A stretch of DNA of 64,000 nucleotides from Pythium myriotylum (Eukaryota > Oomycota > Peronosporomycetes > Pythiales > Pythiaceae). Numbering within the stretch: the stretch's first letter is position 1; each line of letters starts with the position of its first letter. The notes below the pieces were generated by a model. The model was not told where the DNA came from and made no database searches. It worked only from the letters and a program-made list of their open reading frames with translations. Positions 39,671 to 50,134 of the stretch are shown in pieces. Location of the stretch: contig JALJCQ010000020.1 of the NCBI GenBank assembly GCA_023091665.1, forward strand, positions 62,001-126,000, read 5' to 3'. The position numbers and the translations under genes are program-made.

Positions 39671-40554
39671 GACTTGAGCATCAAGACCTCCTCACCGAAT
39701 CGAGACGCTACAATAGTTCTTTTTGAATCACGAATGGTCAAGTTCACGTTTTGGCAAAATCACTGGTTGATTGTTTCGGCGACCAATGCAAGACAATAAG
39801 GCTCGCGAATCGTCGACGTGTTTGTGGTCGCTAAGCGCGAGGAGATTCTTGCCTCTCTTTGTGACGAAATGGGGGATATTGTTTTTCGTCAGCAGAACAG
39901 AGTACTTGAAGAATGCGAAATGTGTTTCTTGGTGAAGACTATTCAAGTGGATAAAAATCCAGGGAGTACAGTACGCTGGTCGCTCGATCAAGACGATAGG
40001 CTTTCCCGTTTCCAGAACGACGTGGCCGTCGAGAGCTTGAGACCACGAAATTCCACGACCACTGACTCCCAGAGCTAATGCTCTCGTTTTCCTTGAACAA
40101 TTCTACTGTGTTGTGGGTCCCGTCTACATTCCATTCGATACTTGAAAAGATTTCCTTCTGTATCTTCGCCACACCCCATCGCCTACACGAAAAGGAATTC
40201 AGTGCGGTAGGAGGAGACCAGGTTCTCCATTTCCCGTCAGAAGGAATTCAAATGTTTTCTCTGCCATTCGTGTGAAGTCTTTCTACATTTTCACGCGATC
40301 GACCGCATCATCGAACGTCAGAGTCCCACCATCCAAACAAACAACTTGTCTACCGCCAATGGCCGCGACCCTCGCCTCACAGACATGAGGTTCCAAATTG
40401 CGTAGCTCATCATCTCGACCGAAGAAACCAGAATATGTCGTCGAAAGCACAGCCACAAGGGCCATCGACCGAATGATCACTGTCAGAGACACGAGAAAGA
40501 CCAGCAACTGTTGCCTGTCGACCACCGTATCTTCAATCTATCTCATTCTCGCAC
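39671..40554. other. no gene established
   Basis: A plus-strand frame without ATG (39818-40078: VAKREEILASLCDEMGD...) and a minus-strand hydrophobic frame (40283-40525) are present. Neither can be tied to a family or to the gene copies on either side. Confidence 0.35.
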
Positions 40555-41058
40555 ATGATAATGACGGCGCAGTTCTCGCTCAAGCCCAACAGAGTCCCTG
40601 ACCTCTTCACATACACCGCCAAAGACCTCGCCTTCGACGTCCAAGCTGTCCATAACGACGATGCCTCCATCGTCGGGTACGTCGACGGGTCTGTCGTCCG
40701 CGACGCCATGGGTATTTGGGGCTCGGTCTCTACGACCAGGAACTCGATAGCGAAGACCGCGACTGTCACGACTTTGTCTCGCTCGTGGCGACGCTGCCGC
40801 AAGCGGACGAGCGCAGTCATGGCGAAAGAGAACAGACAACGGCGACTAAAGCTGGTGCGACCACGACCCATTTGCTGACTCTTTTTTTGACTGGCGAAGT
40901 AATGTGTGGATGGAGCTTGCCGTAGGAACAGCACCGTCGCCAGCGCGACTCTTGCTTCGAGCGCGAGCGAGACGTGAGAGATCACGTACGCAAGTGGATC
41001 GACAAGTACGCGCGAGACAATGGCGTCGCAAACGACGCGGGTCTGCTCTTTTTGAAGC
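40555..41058 (+). pseudogene. host gene family copy II, 5' part, cut by gypsy insertion
   Basis: A DQELDSEDRDCHDFVSLVATLP segment (~40730-40795) corresponds to the TQDDSLNSDFVNAFVAELP segment of copy IV, and HRRQRDSCFERERDVRDHVRKWIDKYA (40932-41010, in pieces) to the LEFRQRR ... LRRHIRRWVHQYA start of its exon 2. The frame runs into the G2 gypsy element at LLFLK. The 5' end and first intron are unclear; the only candidate intron (40899-40931) is very short. Confidence 0.5.
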
Positions 41059-41289
41059 TGTAGTGGGCTGAGGACGACCAAGACGTTGCCCACTCACTGT
41101 GCAGCGGGCTGGTGCCCGCAGCTGAGCTGGCTGGCGATAAGAACAGACCCGTGGGGTACTTGAGTACCCCAACGGGGTTACAGAGAGTAGGAATTGAGTT
41201 GCTCCTATTCATTCTACAATAGACAACGGGATCAAAGGAAGCCGCCAGCTTCCCTAGTGACTGTGTTGGTGAACCTTGGACCTACTACA
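41059..41289 (+). repeat. 5' LTR of G2
   Basis: 231 bp, TGTAGT...ACTACA. One G/A difference from the 3' LTR (AACGGGG here, AACAGGG there). A possible primer site (TGGTGGTTTGCC) starts about 10 bp after the LTR. Confidence 0.93.
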
Positions 41290-41373
41290 AAGCTAGCTGT
41301 GGTGGTTTGCCGGTGTGCAACTACCAAGGCTCGTCAAGAAGATCGATCAAGCGAAGACCGTCGACGCTAAACC

Positions 41374-42615
41374 ATGGCTAGCTCGACGACCAGTGTGACC
41401 TCTGGGCGTACGCTGCGCTCACGTCAGCCACGCCAGAGTTCGACAAGCGACTCCGCACCGGTGGTAGCGACCGGTGCAGCGGCGACAGAAGCCGCAGCGG
41501 GTGCTGGTGGTGGTACTAGTGGCACAAGGAGCTACCGTACCACCACGCAGCGATCAGAAGCGTCCAAAACGACGTCGGCAGCGGCGACTCGGCTCACGCG
41601 TGGAACTGGAGAGGCGGTGCCGATGCATCCGCGTGTTGTTGGACACCACACGGTGCCGCAGTACGTGCTGACCTCCATCGGCGTACCCAAGCTGGACCGA
41701 GTGGCGCATGAGAACCTGACCAAGTGGATGGATCTGCGGTTCAAGTACGAAGAAGCGGTTAGGGCGCAGTGCAAGAACACGGGTGGGGATCCGAACTCAC
41801 TTATGGTGTCACTGCGCAACTCGTTTGACGAAGCGTACTTGGATACACTCTGCGAGATCGAGTGGAGGATGGACAAAGACGACCTCACGGATGACTTTCT
41901 GTGGCAATGGATCAAGTTGGAGGTTGAGACCTTCAAGAACCAGACGATGCCGGACATCGAGGGGCTGTTTCAGAAAGAGCTCAAGTTCGGTACGGGTTCG
42001 AACGACGTGAAATCACAGGTTCTCGACTACTTCCACTCCTGTAACACGATTATTCGGACGAACGGTGTAGCCTCACTGTTCAACGGTAACGACGAGAAGA
42101 AGTGCAAAATTCTGGTGAAGTGCTTACCAGAAAAGCTGAAGAAGCGTGTGAAGAATGAAATCGACTTTGGCAAAGATGGTAACCCGAAGCGTGACGTGCC
42201 TGCACTGTACCAGTTGGTCCTTCGTATGGCTCTGGAACAAGCCAAGGAGGATCAAGTTTTGCGCCAGGTGAAGCGCCAACGCGAAGATAATGGTGACTCA
42301 CCTAGTGCCAAACGACTGCGTAATGGCGGCAAAGGTGGCGGTGCGCGGTCTCGGAGCGAAGCCCATGGGTCGAAAGACGGTGATGAGAAGCGTGTCGTGA
42401 AGCGAGTGACCTTCGGGGACTCCGCGACGGGGAAGACGGATAACGGTGGCTCGAGCTGGGACGGGGTACTTCACAGCGATGGTTGCTACGGCTGCGGCGG
42501 CAGCCATTCGCTCATGAATTGCACCAAGCTCAGTAAGAGCGCTAAGTCGAAGGTGAGAGCTGCCAAGAGGAAGCAGCGTGAGGAAGGGAGGCAACGCGAA
42601 GATCCGAAGGATTAG
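41374..42615 (+). CDS. G2 gag
   Basis: 413 codons from ATG 41374. Thr/Ser/Ala-rich N-terminus, a capsid-like middle (WMDLRFKYEEAVRA, FLWQWIKLEVETF, CLPEKLKKRVKNEI), basic tail, and a zinc knuckle with shortened spacing C-x2-C-x3-H-x4-C (CYGCGGSHSLMNC, ~42487). The protease frame overlaps its end in a different frame (42578-42615), so gag-pol fusion would need a frameshift. Confidence 0.88.
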   Translation: MASSTTSVTSGRTLRSRQPRQSSTSDSAPVVATGAAATEAAAGAGGGTSGTRSYRTTTQRSEASKTTSAAATRLTRGTGEAVPMHPRVVGHHTVPQYVLTSIGVPKLDRVAHENLTKWMDLRFKYEEAVRAQCKNTGGDPNSLMVSLRNSFDEAYLDTLCEIEWRMDKDDLTDDFLWQWIKLEVETFKNQTMPDIEGLFQKELKFGTGSNDVKSQVLDYFHSCNTIIRTNGVASLFNGNDEKKCKILVKCLPEKLKKRVKNEIDFGKDGNPKRDVPALYQLVLRMALEQAKEDQVLRQVKRQREDNGDSPSAKRLRNGGKGGGARSRSEAHGSKDGDEKRVVKRVTFGDSATGKTDNGGSSWDGVLHSDGCYGCGGSHSLMNCTKLSKSAKSKVRAAKRKQREEGRQREDPKD

Positions 42616-42778
42616 GGAGTGCCTACCGCTCGATCTGCCTCAGGTCACTGTGAACGGCGTCCTGGAGGTTGCATATTGTGCGGATAGTGGTGCTTACAAG
42701 TCCTGCATCGGCCAGAAGGATGTTAGTAAGTTGAGGACCCTCGACGAATCTGTCAAGGTCAACTTCTTTGTGATGTAG
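42578..42778 (+). pseudogene. G2 protease, N-terminal half
   Basis: Open frame with the aspartic protease motif ADSGA (YCADSGAYKSCI, near 42680). It is cut at 42769 by the nested element; the last codons shown are already element sequence. The C-terminal half resumes at 43952 with QQPIVCELAGG and LLLGKDVLAML. Confidence 0.75.
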
Positions 42779-43947
42779 CGGTCGTACGTTTTTGACAATC
42801 CACCCGGCTCCAACTAGCGAAGGGGTAGCGCTAGGAGCCGGGAAACACTTGCCAAACTTAGCTGCTCACGCTCTGCTGCTGCTGCGATTCCGGTTCAGTC
42901 ACTAACCCGGTTGCAATAGCAGGCAAAAAGCGATCGCAGAAGGTGGGCAAAGCTTTCTCCACGCAGATATCCAAAGATGACTAGCGCAAGCGAGATAGAA
43001 TGCTCACCCGGCTAGCACCTCGCGTTGTGTACCCTTTAACGGTTCTTCAGAAGCTGGGTAATAGAGGAAATGACCCGCTACCCGATGCTGTCTGATTTGG
43101 TAGGCAAACCGGTTGCCAGAACCTTCAGATACTACGGAAATGCAAGGGAAAAGGGGGGACTGTGACGGCACGGAGCGATCAACCAGTCCAAGCAACCGGT
43201 CCCAGACCGGAGCAAACGCAAGAAAGACAAATACAATAGAATGTATTACCGGGTTTCCCAGTTAATACAGCTCGCCACCACACTATAAAAACCCTCAGTC
43301 CGTGGCCTGAGCCACTTCCCTTAGGTTATCGAACCAGGAAACCGCTTCACCCAGTCACTTGACCGGCTCCACGACTCGCAAGGCAACGCATACACACGCA
43401 GTACACACCGCCAGAGCACTCCAACACACAGCCAGTACCTTAGAGAACCGGGATGTCGAGGTGGCCGCCGATACAACTGCTGTTGTAGGCCCGAAGACTT
43501 GGGGCTGACAAGGCAAAAGGGGAAGTCTATTACGGAGGGTGGGCCGGTTATCCCGTCCCTCTTATAACCGGGAGAAACTGTTTACTAAACCAGAATCGAG
43601 GAGGTACCGGCGGGTGCGAATCAGATTCCAATGGGTTCGCGGACCAGTACGGACGGCTAATGGCACACACGAAACTAACGGTAATTTTCCGCTAGAACCG
43701 GTAATATACCAGACACTTCCCTGAAATTTCTAACTGGCTGGTAATATTCGCCAGTAGAGTCAGGTACCGTGTTTTCCGGTACTATTAGTGTGGCACAACC
43801 GGAAACTTGGTATAAATACCCAGCTAGTGTGTAGTACACAATTTTAGACCTATCCTAAAGAACCACAGTGGTTCTTGACAGTTCCCGGTCCCACAGAGAT
43901 GGGGAATTCCGGGAAAGTCCGCGGGGAACCGGTCCCGCTACATCAAA
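42769..43947. mobile_element. 1179-bp terminal-inverted-repeat element nested in G2 protease
   Basis: Ends TGTGATGTAGCGG and CCGCTACATCAAA are inverted repeats (12 of 13 positions), flanked by TCTT on both sides (42765-42768 and 43948-43951). Taking out the element plus one TCTT puts the two protease halves in the same frame, which confirms the boundaries. No transposase is visible. The interior has many AACCGG-type repeats, two TATA-like boxes (~43283, ~43810) and a purine tract followed by TGTGACGG (~43150). Non-autonomous; a 4-bp duplication is unusual and would fit Sola- or Chapaev-type elements. Confidence 0.75.
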
Positions 43948-43952
43948 TCTTA

Positions 43953-46850
43953 CAGCAGCCGATCGTGTGTGAACTGGCTGGTGGTCGGACGATGCGTGTT
44001 TCCGAGACGGTGAATGTGAAGATGGCGTTGCGTACGGCGGCCGGTATGGTGAACATCCAGTCGCCTGTCGAGTGTTTGGTAATCGAAGGAGGTGGTGAGC
44101 TCCTGTTGGGGAAGGACGTTCTAGCGATGCTTGGTATCGACGTAGAGCGGTAGCTTGAGATGCTCGCAGCCCCATCAAATGATGATGATGATGACACGAA
44201 GGATGACGCCACGGTGACTGGTGCTCGTGACGACGACGAGATCAGGAAGGCTATCGAGGACATGGTGCAGCGCGCGATCGAGGAGGGCTTTCCTGTGGCA
44301 AAGATCGAGCGCTTGCGAACTGTGATCAGCATGTATGATATCTGGAGGGTGAAGCTGGGTGACGACCCACCTGCAAGAGTCGAACCACTGAAGATCAGGC
44401 TCAAGAAGAACGCGGTGCCATACAAGAGCAAGGCACGCAAGTACTCACCTGAGCTGCAGCGGTTCCTTGAGAACTTTAATGGGCAGTTGGTCAAGTTGGG
44501 TTGGGTGTACGAGAACCCGAACTCGAGGTGGGCGTGTCCAGCGCTGCCGGTCAGGAAGGCAGGCGGTGAATACCGTCAGACGACCGACTACAAGCCAACC
44601 AACGTCCAGGTAGAGCCACTTGCTGGTTTGATGCCGAACCTGGACGTGGACCTCGAGCGGGTGATGGGATGCGTGTGCTTCGGACTTTTCGACTTCATCA
44701 AGGGCTATTGGCAGCTGCCCCTCGATGAAGAATCGCAAGAGATCCTCTCGTACATGACTCATAGGAAGATCTACACTCCCAGGCGAGTGCCGCAGGGATG
44801 CTCCGATGCAGCTCTGTACTTCCAAGCGACAATGGAGCGATGCTTTGCGTCGCTGCTGTACGAGCACCTGTTAGTGTGGATCAACGACCTGTTGCTCTAC
44901 GCGAAGGATGTGGACACATACCTAGACAAATTGCAGGAGTTGTTTGGGCTAGTCGACCGGTTTGGTTTCAAGTTGAGCGCGACGAAGTCATCGGTCTACA
45001 AAGAGGAGGTGAAGTGGTGTGGTCGGATTATCAACGGCGACGGGGTACGACATGACCCGGCGCGGATTGAGGCGCTGGTGAACCTACCCGTTCCGAGCAA
45101 CGCTGGAGAGTTACAACAGTTCATTTGCTCGACAAACTGGATGAGGAATTCGATCATCGACTACGCGCGGTTGGTGCGGCCGCTGCAAGATAAGTTGGAC
45201 GCGGTGTTGGCGACGTCCAAGAAGCGGACCAAGCGCGTGGCGACAAAGATCCCAATCACTCTCTCACGACAGGAACAAGGTGCTTTTGAGCAGGTGAAGC
45301 GCAGGCTTGCGGACGCAGCTACGTTGGCGTTCCCGAAGCCCGCTGCGGAGACCTGCCTGTTGACGGACGCATCGGACGTGGGCTGGTCGGTGATTGTGAC
45401 ACAAGTGGCTGAGTGGAATGTGGATCTCCCTGTATCAGAGCAACAGCATGAGCTTCTCATATGCATGGGTGGATCGTTCACTGGCGCTCAGCGAAACTGG
45501 AGCGTGATCGAGAAGGAGGCTTACCCAATCGTGACTGCTTGCGACAAGTTGAGCTACTTCCTCATGCGGCCAAAGGGCTTTCGGATGTTCTGTGACCACC
45601 GGAACTTGATCCACGTGTTCGCTCCTGCACAGGAGATGAAGAAACACGTGAGAGGCAAGTTGTTGAGATGGTCAATGAAGCTCATGAAGTACCGGTATTC
45701 TATCGAACATATCGATGGAGTGAAGAACGTTTGGGCCGATATGGTGTCTCGGTGGGCAGGAACAGCACGACATGGTGGCGTAGCGATCAAGCGACTGCGA
45801 CGAAAGCGCAGAAGGGCGGCGGGGCATGACGATGAGGATGGCGGCGCCGATGCTGCCACGCGTCAACCACGACTGCGGCCGCTCCACGCTGATGATTTCG
45901 AGTGGCCAACAATAGACTCGATCTTGTTGGCGCAGCAAGCTGAGGGAGTGAACCACCCAAGGTCATTGAAGCGGGATGAGCACGGCCTCTTTTGTGACGC
46001 GGATCGTATCTGGATACCAGATCGCGCGAAAGACCTTATCTACCGGCTCCTTGTGATCGCTCACTGTGGACCACAAGGGCACAGAGGTCGCGACGCTCTG
46101 ATGACAGCGCTTCAGCGACGATTCCAAATTGGTAACCTCCGGCAGCGTGTCGACGCCTTCCTGGCCAAATGCTTGCTTTGCAAGCATGTGAAAGGGGGGA
46201 AGATAGTCCGCAGACCATGGGGGGAAACCTACAGAAGCCAAGAACGGAATGAGGCGCTCCACTGGGATTTCGTGCATCTCGGCAAGTCTTACGGGAACTA
46301 CGCCTACCTTTTGGTGCTCAAGGACGACGCGACCCACTACTGCGAGCTCGTGCCATGTGCGACACCCACGAGCACCGTAGCAGCGGAAGCGATACTGGAC
46401 TGGCACAGTAGGTTTGGCGCTCCGAGGGTATGGATCAGCGACAGCGCCTCGCATTTCAAGAACGAGGTATTGAAGGTGATCAGCCAGAGACTGGGTGCGA
46501 AGCAGAACTTAATCGTGGCGTACTCACCATGGGTGAATGGGTCGGTGGAGAGAGTGAACAAAGACATCAAGCAGGTGTTACGGGCGATGTGTCTTGAGGA
46601 CAAGGTTGACATCCGCGACTGGACATACTATGTACCAGTGCTGCAGGCGAGTTCAAATCATACTCCTGTCCCGTCGCTCGGTCACCATGCTCCTGTGGAA
46701 GTGTTCTGCGTGTCTCCGTTGGACTTCGTGCTAGACAAGCGACAGAAGAAACTGGTCGACATCGGGTTGGACTCTGACCAAATCAAGAGCAAATTGGAGG
46801 CTCTGCAAGAAAGCGTACGTTTGATGCATAAAGCGATCGAAGCTCAATAA
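43953..46850 (+). pseudogene. G2 protease C-terminus, RT, RNase H, integrase
   Basis: One frame with a TAG at 44151-44153 between protease (GIDVER) and the RT part; the following 896 codons are open. RT: DYKPTNVQ, GLFDFIKGYWQLPL, and WIND (44877-44888) where W/Y-I-D-D is required, so the first catalytic Asp is Asn (GAC to AAC). RNase H: LTDASDVGW. Integrase: H..H..CLLCK, D (WDFVHLG), D (ISDSASHF), E (NGSVERVNKD). It ends at TAA 46848-46850, after which the same frame continues. Confidence 0.85.
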
Positions 46851-47351
46851 GGAGCACAGACTAAACGCAACGAGCGCAACCAGCGACATTCGGCGAAACC
46901 CAACTTTGACGTCGGCGACTTCGTTCTGAGATCGCGAGTCGATGAGAAGCACTACGACAGACTACTGGTCACGTGAGTGGGACCGTACCAAGTCGTGCGC
47001 GCAGACGAAACGTCGTTCCGCGTGCGCCATTTGATCAGTGGGGTAGAATCGGACGTGCATCCCTCACGATTAAAGTTCTATGCGGACTCGAGCTTTGAAG
47101 TGACGGAAGAAGTTCGGGAGCATGTTGCTAGCCAAGGAACAGTGATGGCAGTGGACAAGCTGTTAGAGCATCGGTGGCACAAGGGCAAGAAGGATTTCGA
47201 ACTCTTGGTGGCCTGGAAGGGCCTTGAGCCAATCGAGAACTCGTGGGAGACCCTTGCTTCCCTCTACAAGGACATCCCGGTGATGATCAAGACATACACC
47301 GCGGCGAGCACGGATCAAGCTCTTCAACGACGTGTTGAGCAGCTAGCGTAG
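46851..47351 (+). pseudogene. G2 integrase C-terminus and chromodomain
   Basis: Same frame as the upstream pol, after TAA 46848 and with a further TGA at 46974-46976 in place of an expected Trp codon. Contains FDVGDFVLRSR, VGPYQVVRAD (GPY/F module) and a chromodomain DFELLVAWKGLEPIENSWE, ending TAG 47349-47351. Confidence 0.8.
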
Positions 47352-47383
47352 ACACTCGTGGTGGACAAGTCTTGGAAGGGCGG

Positions 47384-47614
47384 TGTAGTGGGCTGAGGAC
47401 GACCAAGACGTTGCCCACTCACTGTGCAGCGGGCTGGTGCCCGCAGCTGAGCTGGCTGGCGATAAGAACAGACCCGTGGGGTACTTGAGTACCCCAACAG
47501 GGTTACAGAGAGTAGGAATTGAGTTGCTCCTATTCATTCTACAATAGACAACGGGATCAAAGGAAGCCGCCAGCTTCCCTAGTGACTGTGTTGGTGAACC
47601 TTGGACCTACTACA
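47384..47614 (+). repeat. 3' LTR of G2
   Basis: 231 bp, preceded by a purine-rich GGAAGGGCGG tract. Confidence 0.93.
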
Positions 47615-47804
47615 GAAGCTGCCCATCGAGTTGCGCGAGATCATGGCAAGAGCCGACGCGGCAATGAAAGTGTATCGAGGATTCACGGGCCGGAAGAAGA
47701 TCTTAGAGCAGGTCAACCGACTCCCGAAGTGGTGGGAGAGAGACGAACGAGTAACACCACTTGCACTGAATCCATCTCAGGTGCCGTCTGTACTGACCTA
47801 CTAG
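47615..47804 (+). pseudogene. host gene family copy II, 3' part
   Basis: Continues the frame cut at 41058: LPIELREIMARADAA ... YRGFTGRKKILEQVNRLPKWW, then a 17-residue tail not found in copy IV, ending TAG at 47802-47804. Matches LPSELRAIMDRSDAS ... FRGFAGVTLLTEAINQLPLWW of copy IV. Together with 40932-41058 it makes an open exon of 103 codons once G2 is left out. Confidence 0.7.
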
Positions 47805-47961
47805 ACGGCAGTCTAGAAGGTCGGCGATGGCCGAGTCTTTAGGTCGTGTCCGTAGATACAGCATGTAACTGCGCTGGGAACTCCAGATCTAATGAGAAGG
47901 AAACTGCTACGCTGTATGCTGTCTCTGTTCGGTGGCGAGATCTGAATGCACGAACCGTCTA

Positions 47962-48273
47962 TGTAACGGGCGCAGATCCGTTACACAGCGTCGAGACCCC
48001 TGTCCCGACGCTCAGATTGGGCTCTTGACTTGACGGTAAATTGGACTCTGCATTGAGAGGTCCAGACATCTCTGGACCTCATTAAACCTACTCTGGTGTC
48101 CCTAATAAAACCTATGTATGCGGTGTCGTTCTCTGATAGGATGAAATCTCAGAGAATTTCCACCAATGGAAATGCAACAAGAACACACGCGCCTCTGACC
48201 AATCAGAGACACGGGAGGGACAACTCTCTCTTATAGAACCTACTCTCTTGTAATGGGCTGTGGGCCCATTACA
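47962..48273 (-). repeat. 3' LTR of G3 (minus orientation)
   Basis: 312 bp, TGTAA...TTACA ends. Read on the plus strand it has a TTATAGAA box at about 48229, which could start transcription towards the antisense frame. Confidence 0.93.
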
Positions 48274-48478
48274 TCATCCCCCTCTTCAAGAACTGACCAA
48301 CGGGAAGTCAACACAAGGGACGAGGACACGGAGCGCGCACGAGCGGGTGCGCGCGCTTTCTTCAACGGGCGATCCCGGCGCACCCGGGATCAGGCAGTTA
48401 GGCGAGAGCGCCGGCGGAAGCCAGCGCAGTCTTCAATCTTCTTCGGACGGCACCAAGACACCCAGACGTCTAGGCGCG

Positions 48479-50134
48479 ATGGCTCAACCGTCGCAACAAC
48501 AAGCTGGCGCCCGCGGCAACGCGGACGCACCGACGACAACGACAACTCAAGCATCGACAGTGGCGCCGCGCACAACGACGCCAACGACGGCGGCGACAAC
48601 GGAAGTCACGAAGACAGCAACGGCAGCCACGACGACTTCGGCCGTGGCACCTGAGACGTTGAGCGATGAGGCGATGGCGCGAGTGTTGGAACAGGTCAAC
48701 ACACACCAAGGCACAAGCTTCGCAGCGCCGCCACGTGCAGCGCTCTTCGATCCTCAGCTCGGTGGAATCGCGGACCGGGAGCTGTACCCAGTCCCTTATC
48801 GCGACATCTCGCGCTTTGCCAACCCACGCAGTCTCACGGCCGACGAGATCCATGAGTGGTTTGTTCGCTACCGCAAAGCAAGGGGCAAGACGATGAACGT
48901 GGTCGCGACCGCGTTGCAACAGTCGTGGAATGCTTTCGCTCGTATATGGAACAAAGGCGAGATCGAGTCGACCGTCGTGCGCTGGGAGACCGCCCAGCGC
49001 GAGCACTCGCTCGGGCGACTGCGCGAGGAGCTGCATCGTCTGTGTGAGGCGCGGCGTATAACGTGTCACGTCGACGTCGAGGAGGGTTGTCGTGCTTGCG
49101 CGCAGGCCGGGGCCACGCGCGCGACTTGGATGGAGTGGGATGCCGACTATCGTCGCCATCAGAATGAGGAAGATCTTCGACGTGCGCTCGGTCTCTACGG
49201 GCGCGCTCTCTCTCAGGCTAGAGCTGCTGGGACCGTGCCGCAAGCTGGTCCTCGTACTGCCGGACGAGACCAGGGATCTCAAGCGCGAGCGTCGGCCCGT
49301 GCTCCCACGTATCCTGATCATCAGGGAAGCCAAGCCAGTGGACGCGATAGAAACGAGCCTTGGCGATCGCACTCTTCTTCTTCGTACCGCCACGACGCAT
49401 ACGCGCCGTGGCCTCAGGATCGGGGCGATCATCGTGGTCAACAATACGGTCGACCACCCACCGAATATCACCGTTGGCATCAATCAGCGGCGGCGGGCCA
49501 TCACGGACAAAGCGCGCAGTGGGGCCACCACGCGGCCCCGGAGTCGACGCATTCGCCTCACGATCGGTGGGACCAGCGCTATGCCGGTCTCGACTGGAAC
49601 GAGCCACGTCGTCTCGATCCTCCCCGCGAGCAATCCCACGGGTATCAACAAGATCACCGCGCACAGAACTCGGACTTAGAGCGTCGAGTTGATCGTCTGC
49701 AGAACTTCCTCGTGCCAGATCTTCAGCAGAAGGCAGACGACGCGGTCGATCAGATCGCGACACTTGAGACGGAGCAAGAGTCGCACGGGATCCGGGTGTA
49801 TCAGCTCGAGCAGGACGCTCGAGCTCAGCGTCAGTCTCACGAAGCCTTCCGTGAGGAGTTCCGGGGGTGGCGTCGCGAATTTGATCCTGCTGAGCTGCGC
49901 GACCTGCTTCACGAACAAGCCCGGCAGAACGCCGAGCTTCGTCAACGCCTTCAGCAACTAGAGGATCGGCTCGAACGCGCCGAGTCGCAAGCGGAGAAGC
50001 GGATGTCAACAGAGGCGCCGGGACAGCCCAACCCGAAGAGGCAGCGGAAGAACGCGTCACCGGACGCGTCGACTGGTGACGGAGGCGACGGGAATCCTCG
50101 TCGTGGAGGTCGGCAGCGAGATCCGAAGAAGTGA
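48479..50134 (+). CDS. G3 antisense frame: coiled-coil protein of unknown function
   Basis: 551 codons from ATG 48479 (the open frame reaches back to 48260, inside the LTR). Thr/Ala-rich N-terminus, a folded-looking middle (SLTADEIHEWFVRYRKARG, WNAFARIWNKGEIES, LREELHRLCEARR, RACAQAGATRATWMEW), a Gln/His/Gly/Tyr-rich stretch, then a long heptad-type coiled coil (LERRVDRLQNFL to LQQLEDRLERAESQAEK) and a basic end with PKRQRK. It runs antisense to the gypsy genes and overlaps the integrase linker and chromodomain frame over 917 bp. Accessory antisense genes at this position are known in some plant gypsy elements (Grande, RIRE2); homology is not claimed. Confidence 0.65.
   Translation: MAQPSQQQAGARGNADAPTTTTTQASTVAPRTTTPTTAATTEVTKTATAATTTSAVAPETLSDEAMARVLEQVNTHQGTSFAAPPRAALFDPQLGGIADRELYPVPYRDISRFANPRSLTADEIHEWFVRYRKARGKTMNVVATALQQSWNAFARIWNKGEIESTVVRWETAQREHSLGRLREELHRLCEARRITCHVDVEEGCRACAQAGATRATWMEWDADYRRHQNEEDLRRALGLYGRALSQARAAGTVPQAGPRTAGRDQGSQARASARAPTYPDHQGSQASGRDRNEPWRSHSSSSYRHDAYAPWPQDRGDHRGQQYGRPPTEYHRWHQSAAAGHHGQSAQWGHHAAPESTHSPHDRWDQRYAGLDWNEPRRLDPPREQSHGYQQDHRAQNSDLERRVDRLQNFLVPDLQQKADDAVDQIATLETEQESHGIRVYQLEQDARAQRQSHEAFREEFRGWRREFDPAELRDLLHEQARQNAELRQRLQQLEDRLERAESQAEKRMSTEAPGQPNPKRQRKNASPDASTGDGGDGNPRRGGRQRDPKK

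Larger units (their letters stand above)
41059..47614 (+). mobile_element. Ty3/gypsy LTR retrotransposon G2 inside host gene copy II
   Basis: 231-bp LTRs (41059-41289, 47384-47614) differing at one position by eye, and a 5-bp target duplication GAAGC (41054-41058, 47615-47619). Order gag, protease, RT, RNase H, integrase, chromodomain. The copy is dead: a nested insertion in protease, three in-frame stops, and Asp to Asn in the RT active site. Removing the element and one GAAGC rejoins the copy II exon in frame. Confidence 0.95.
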
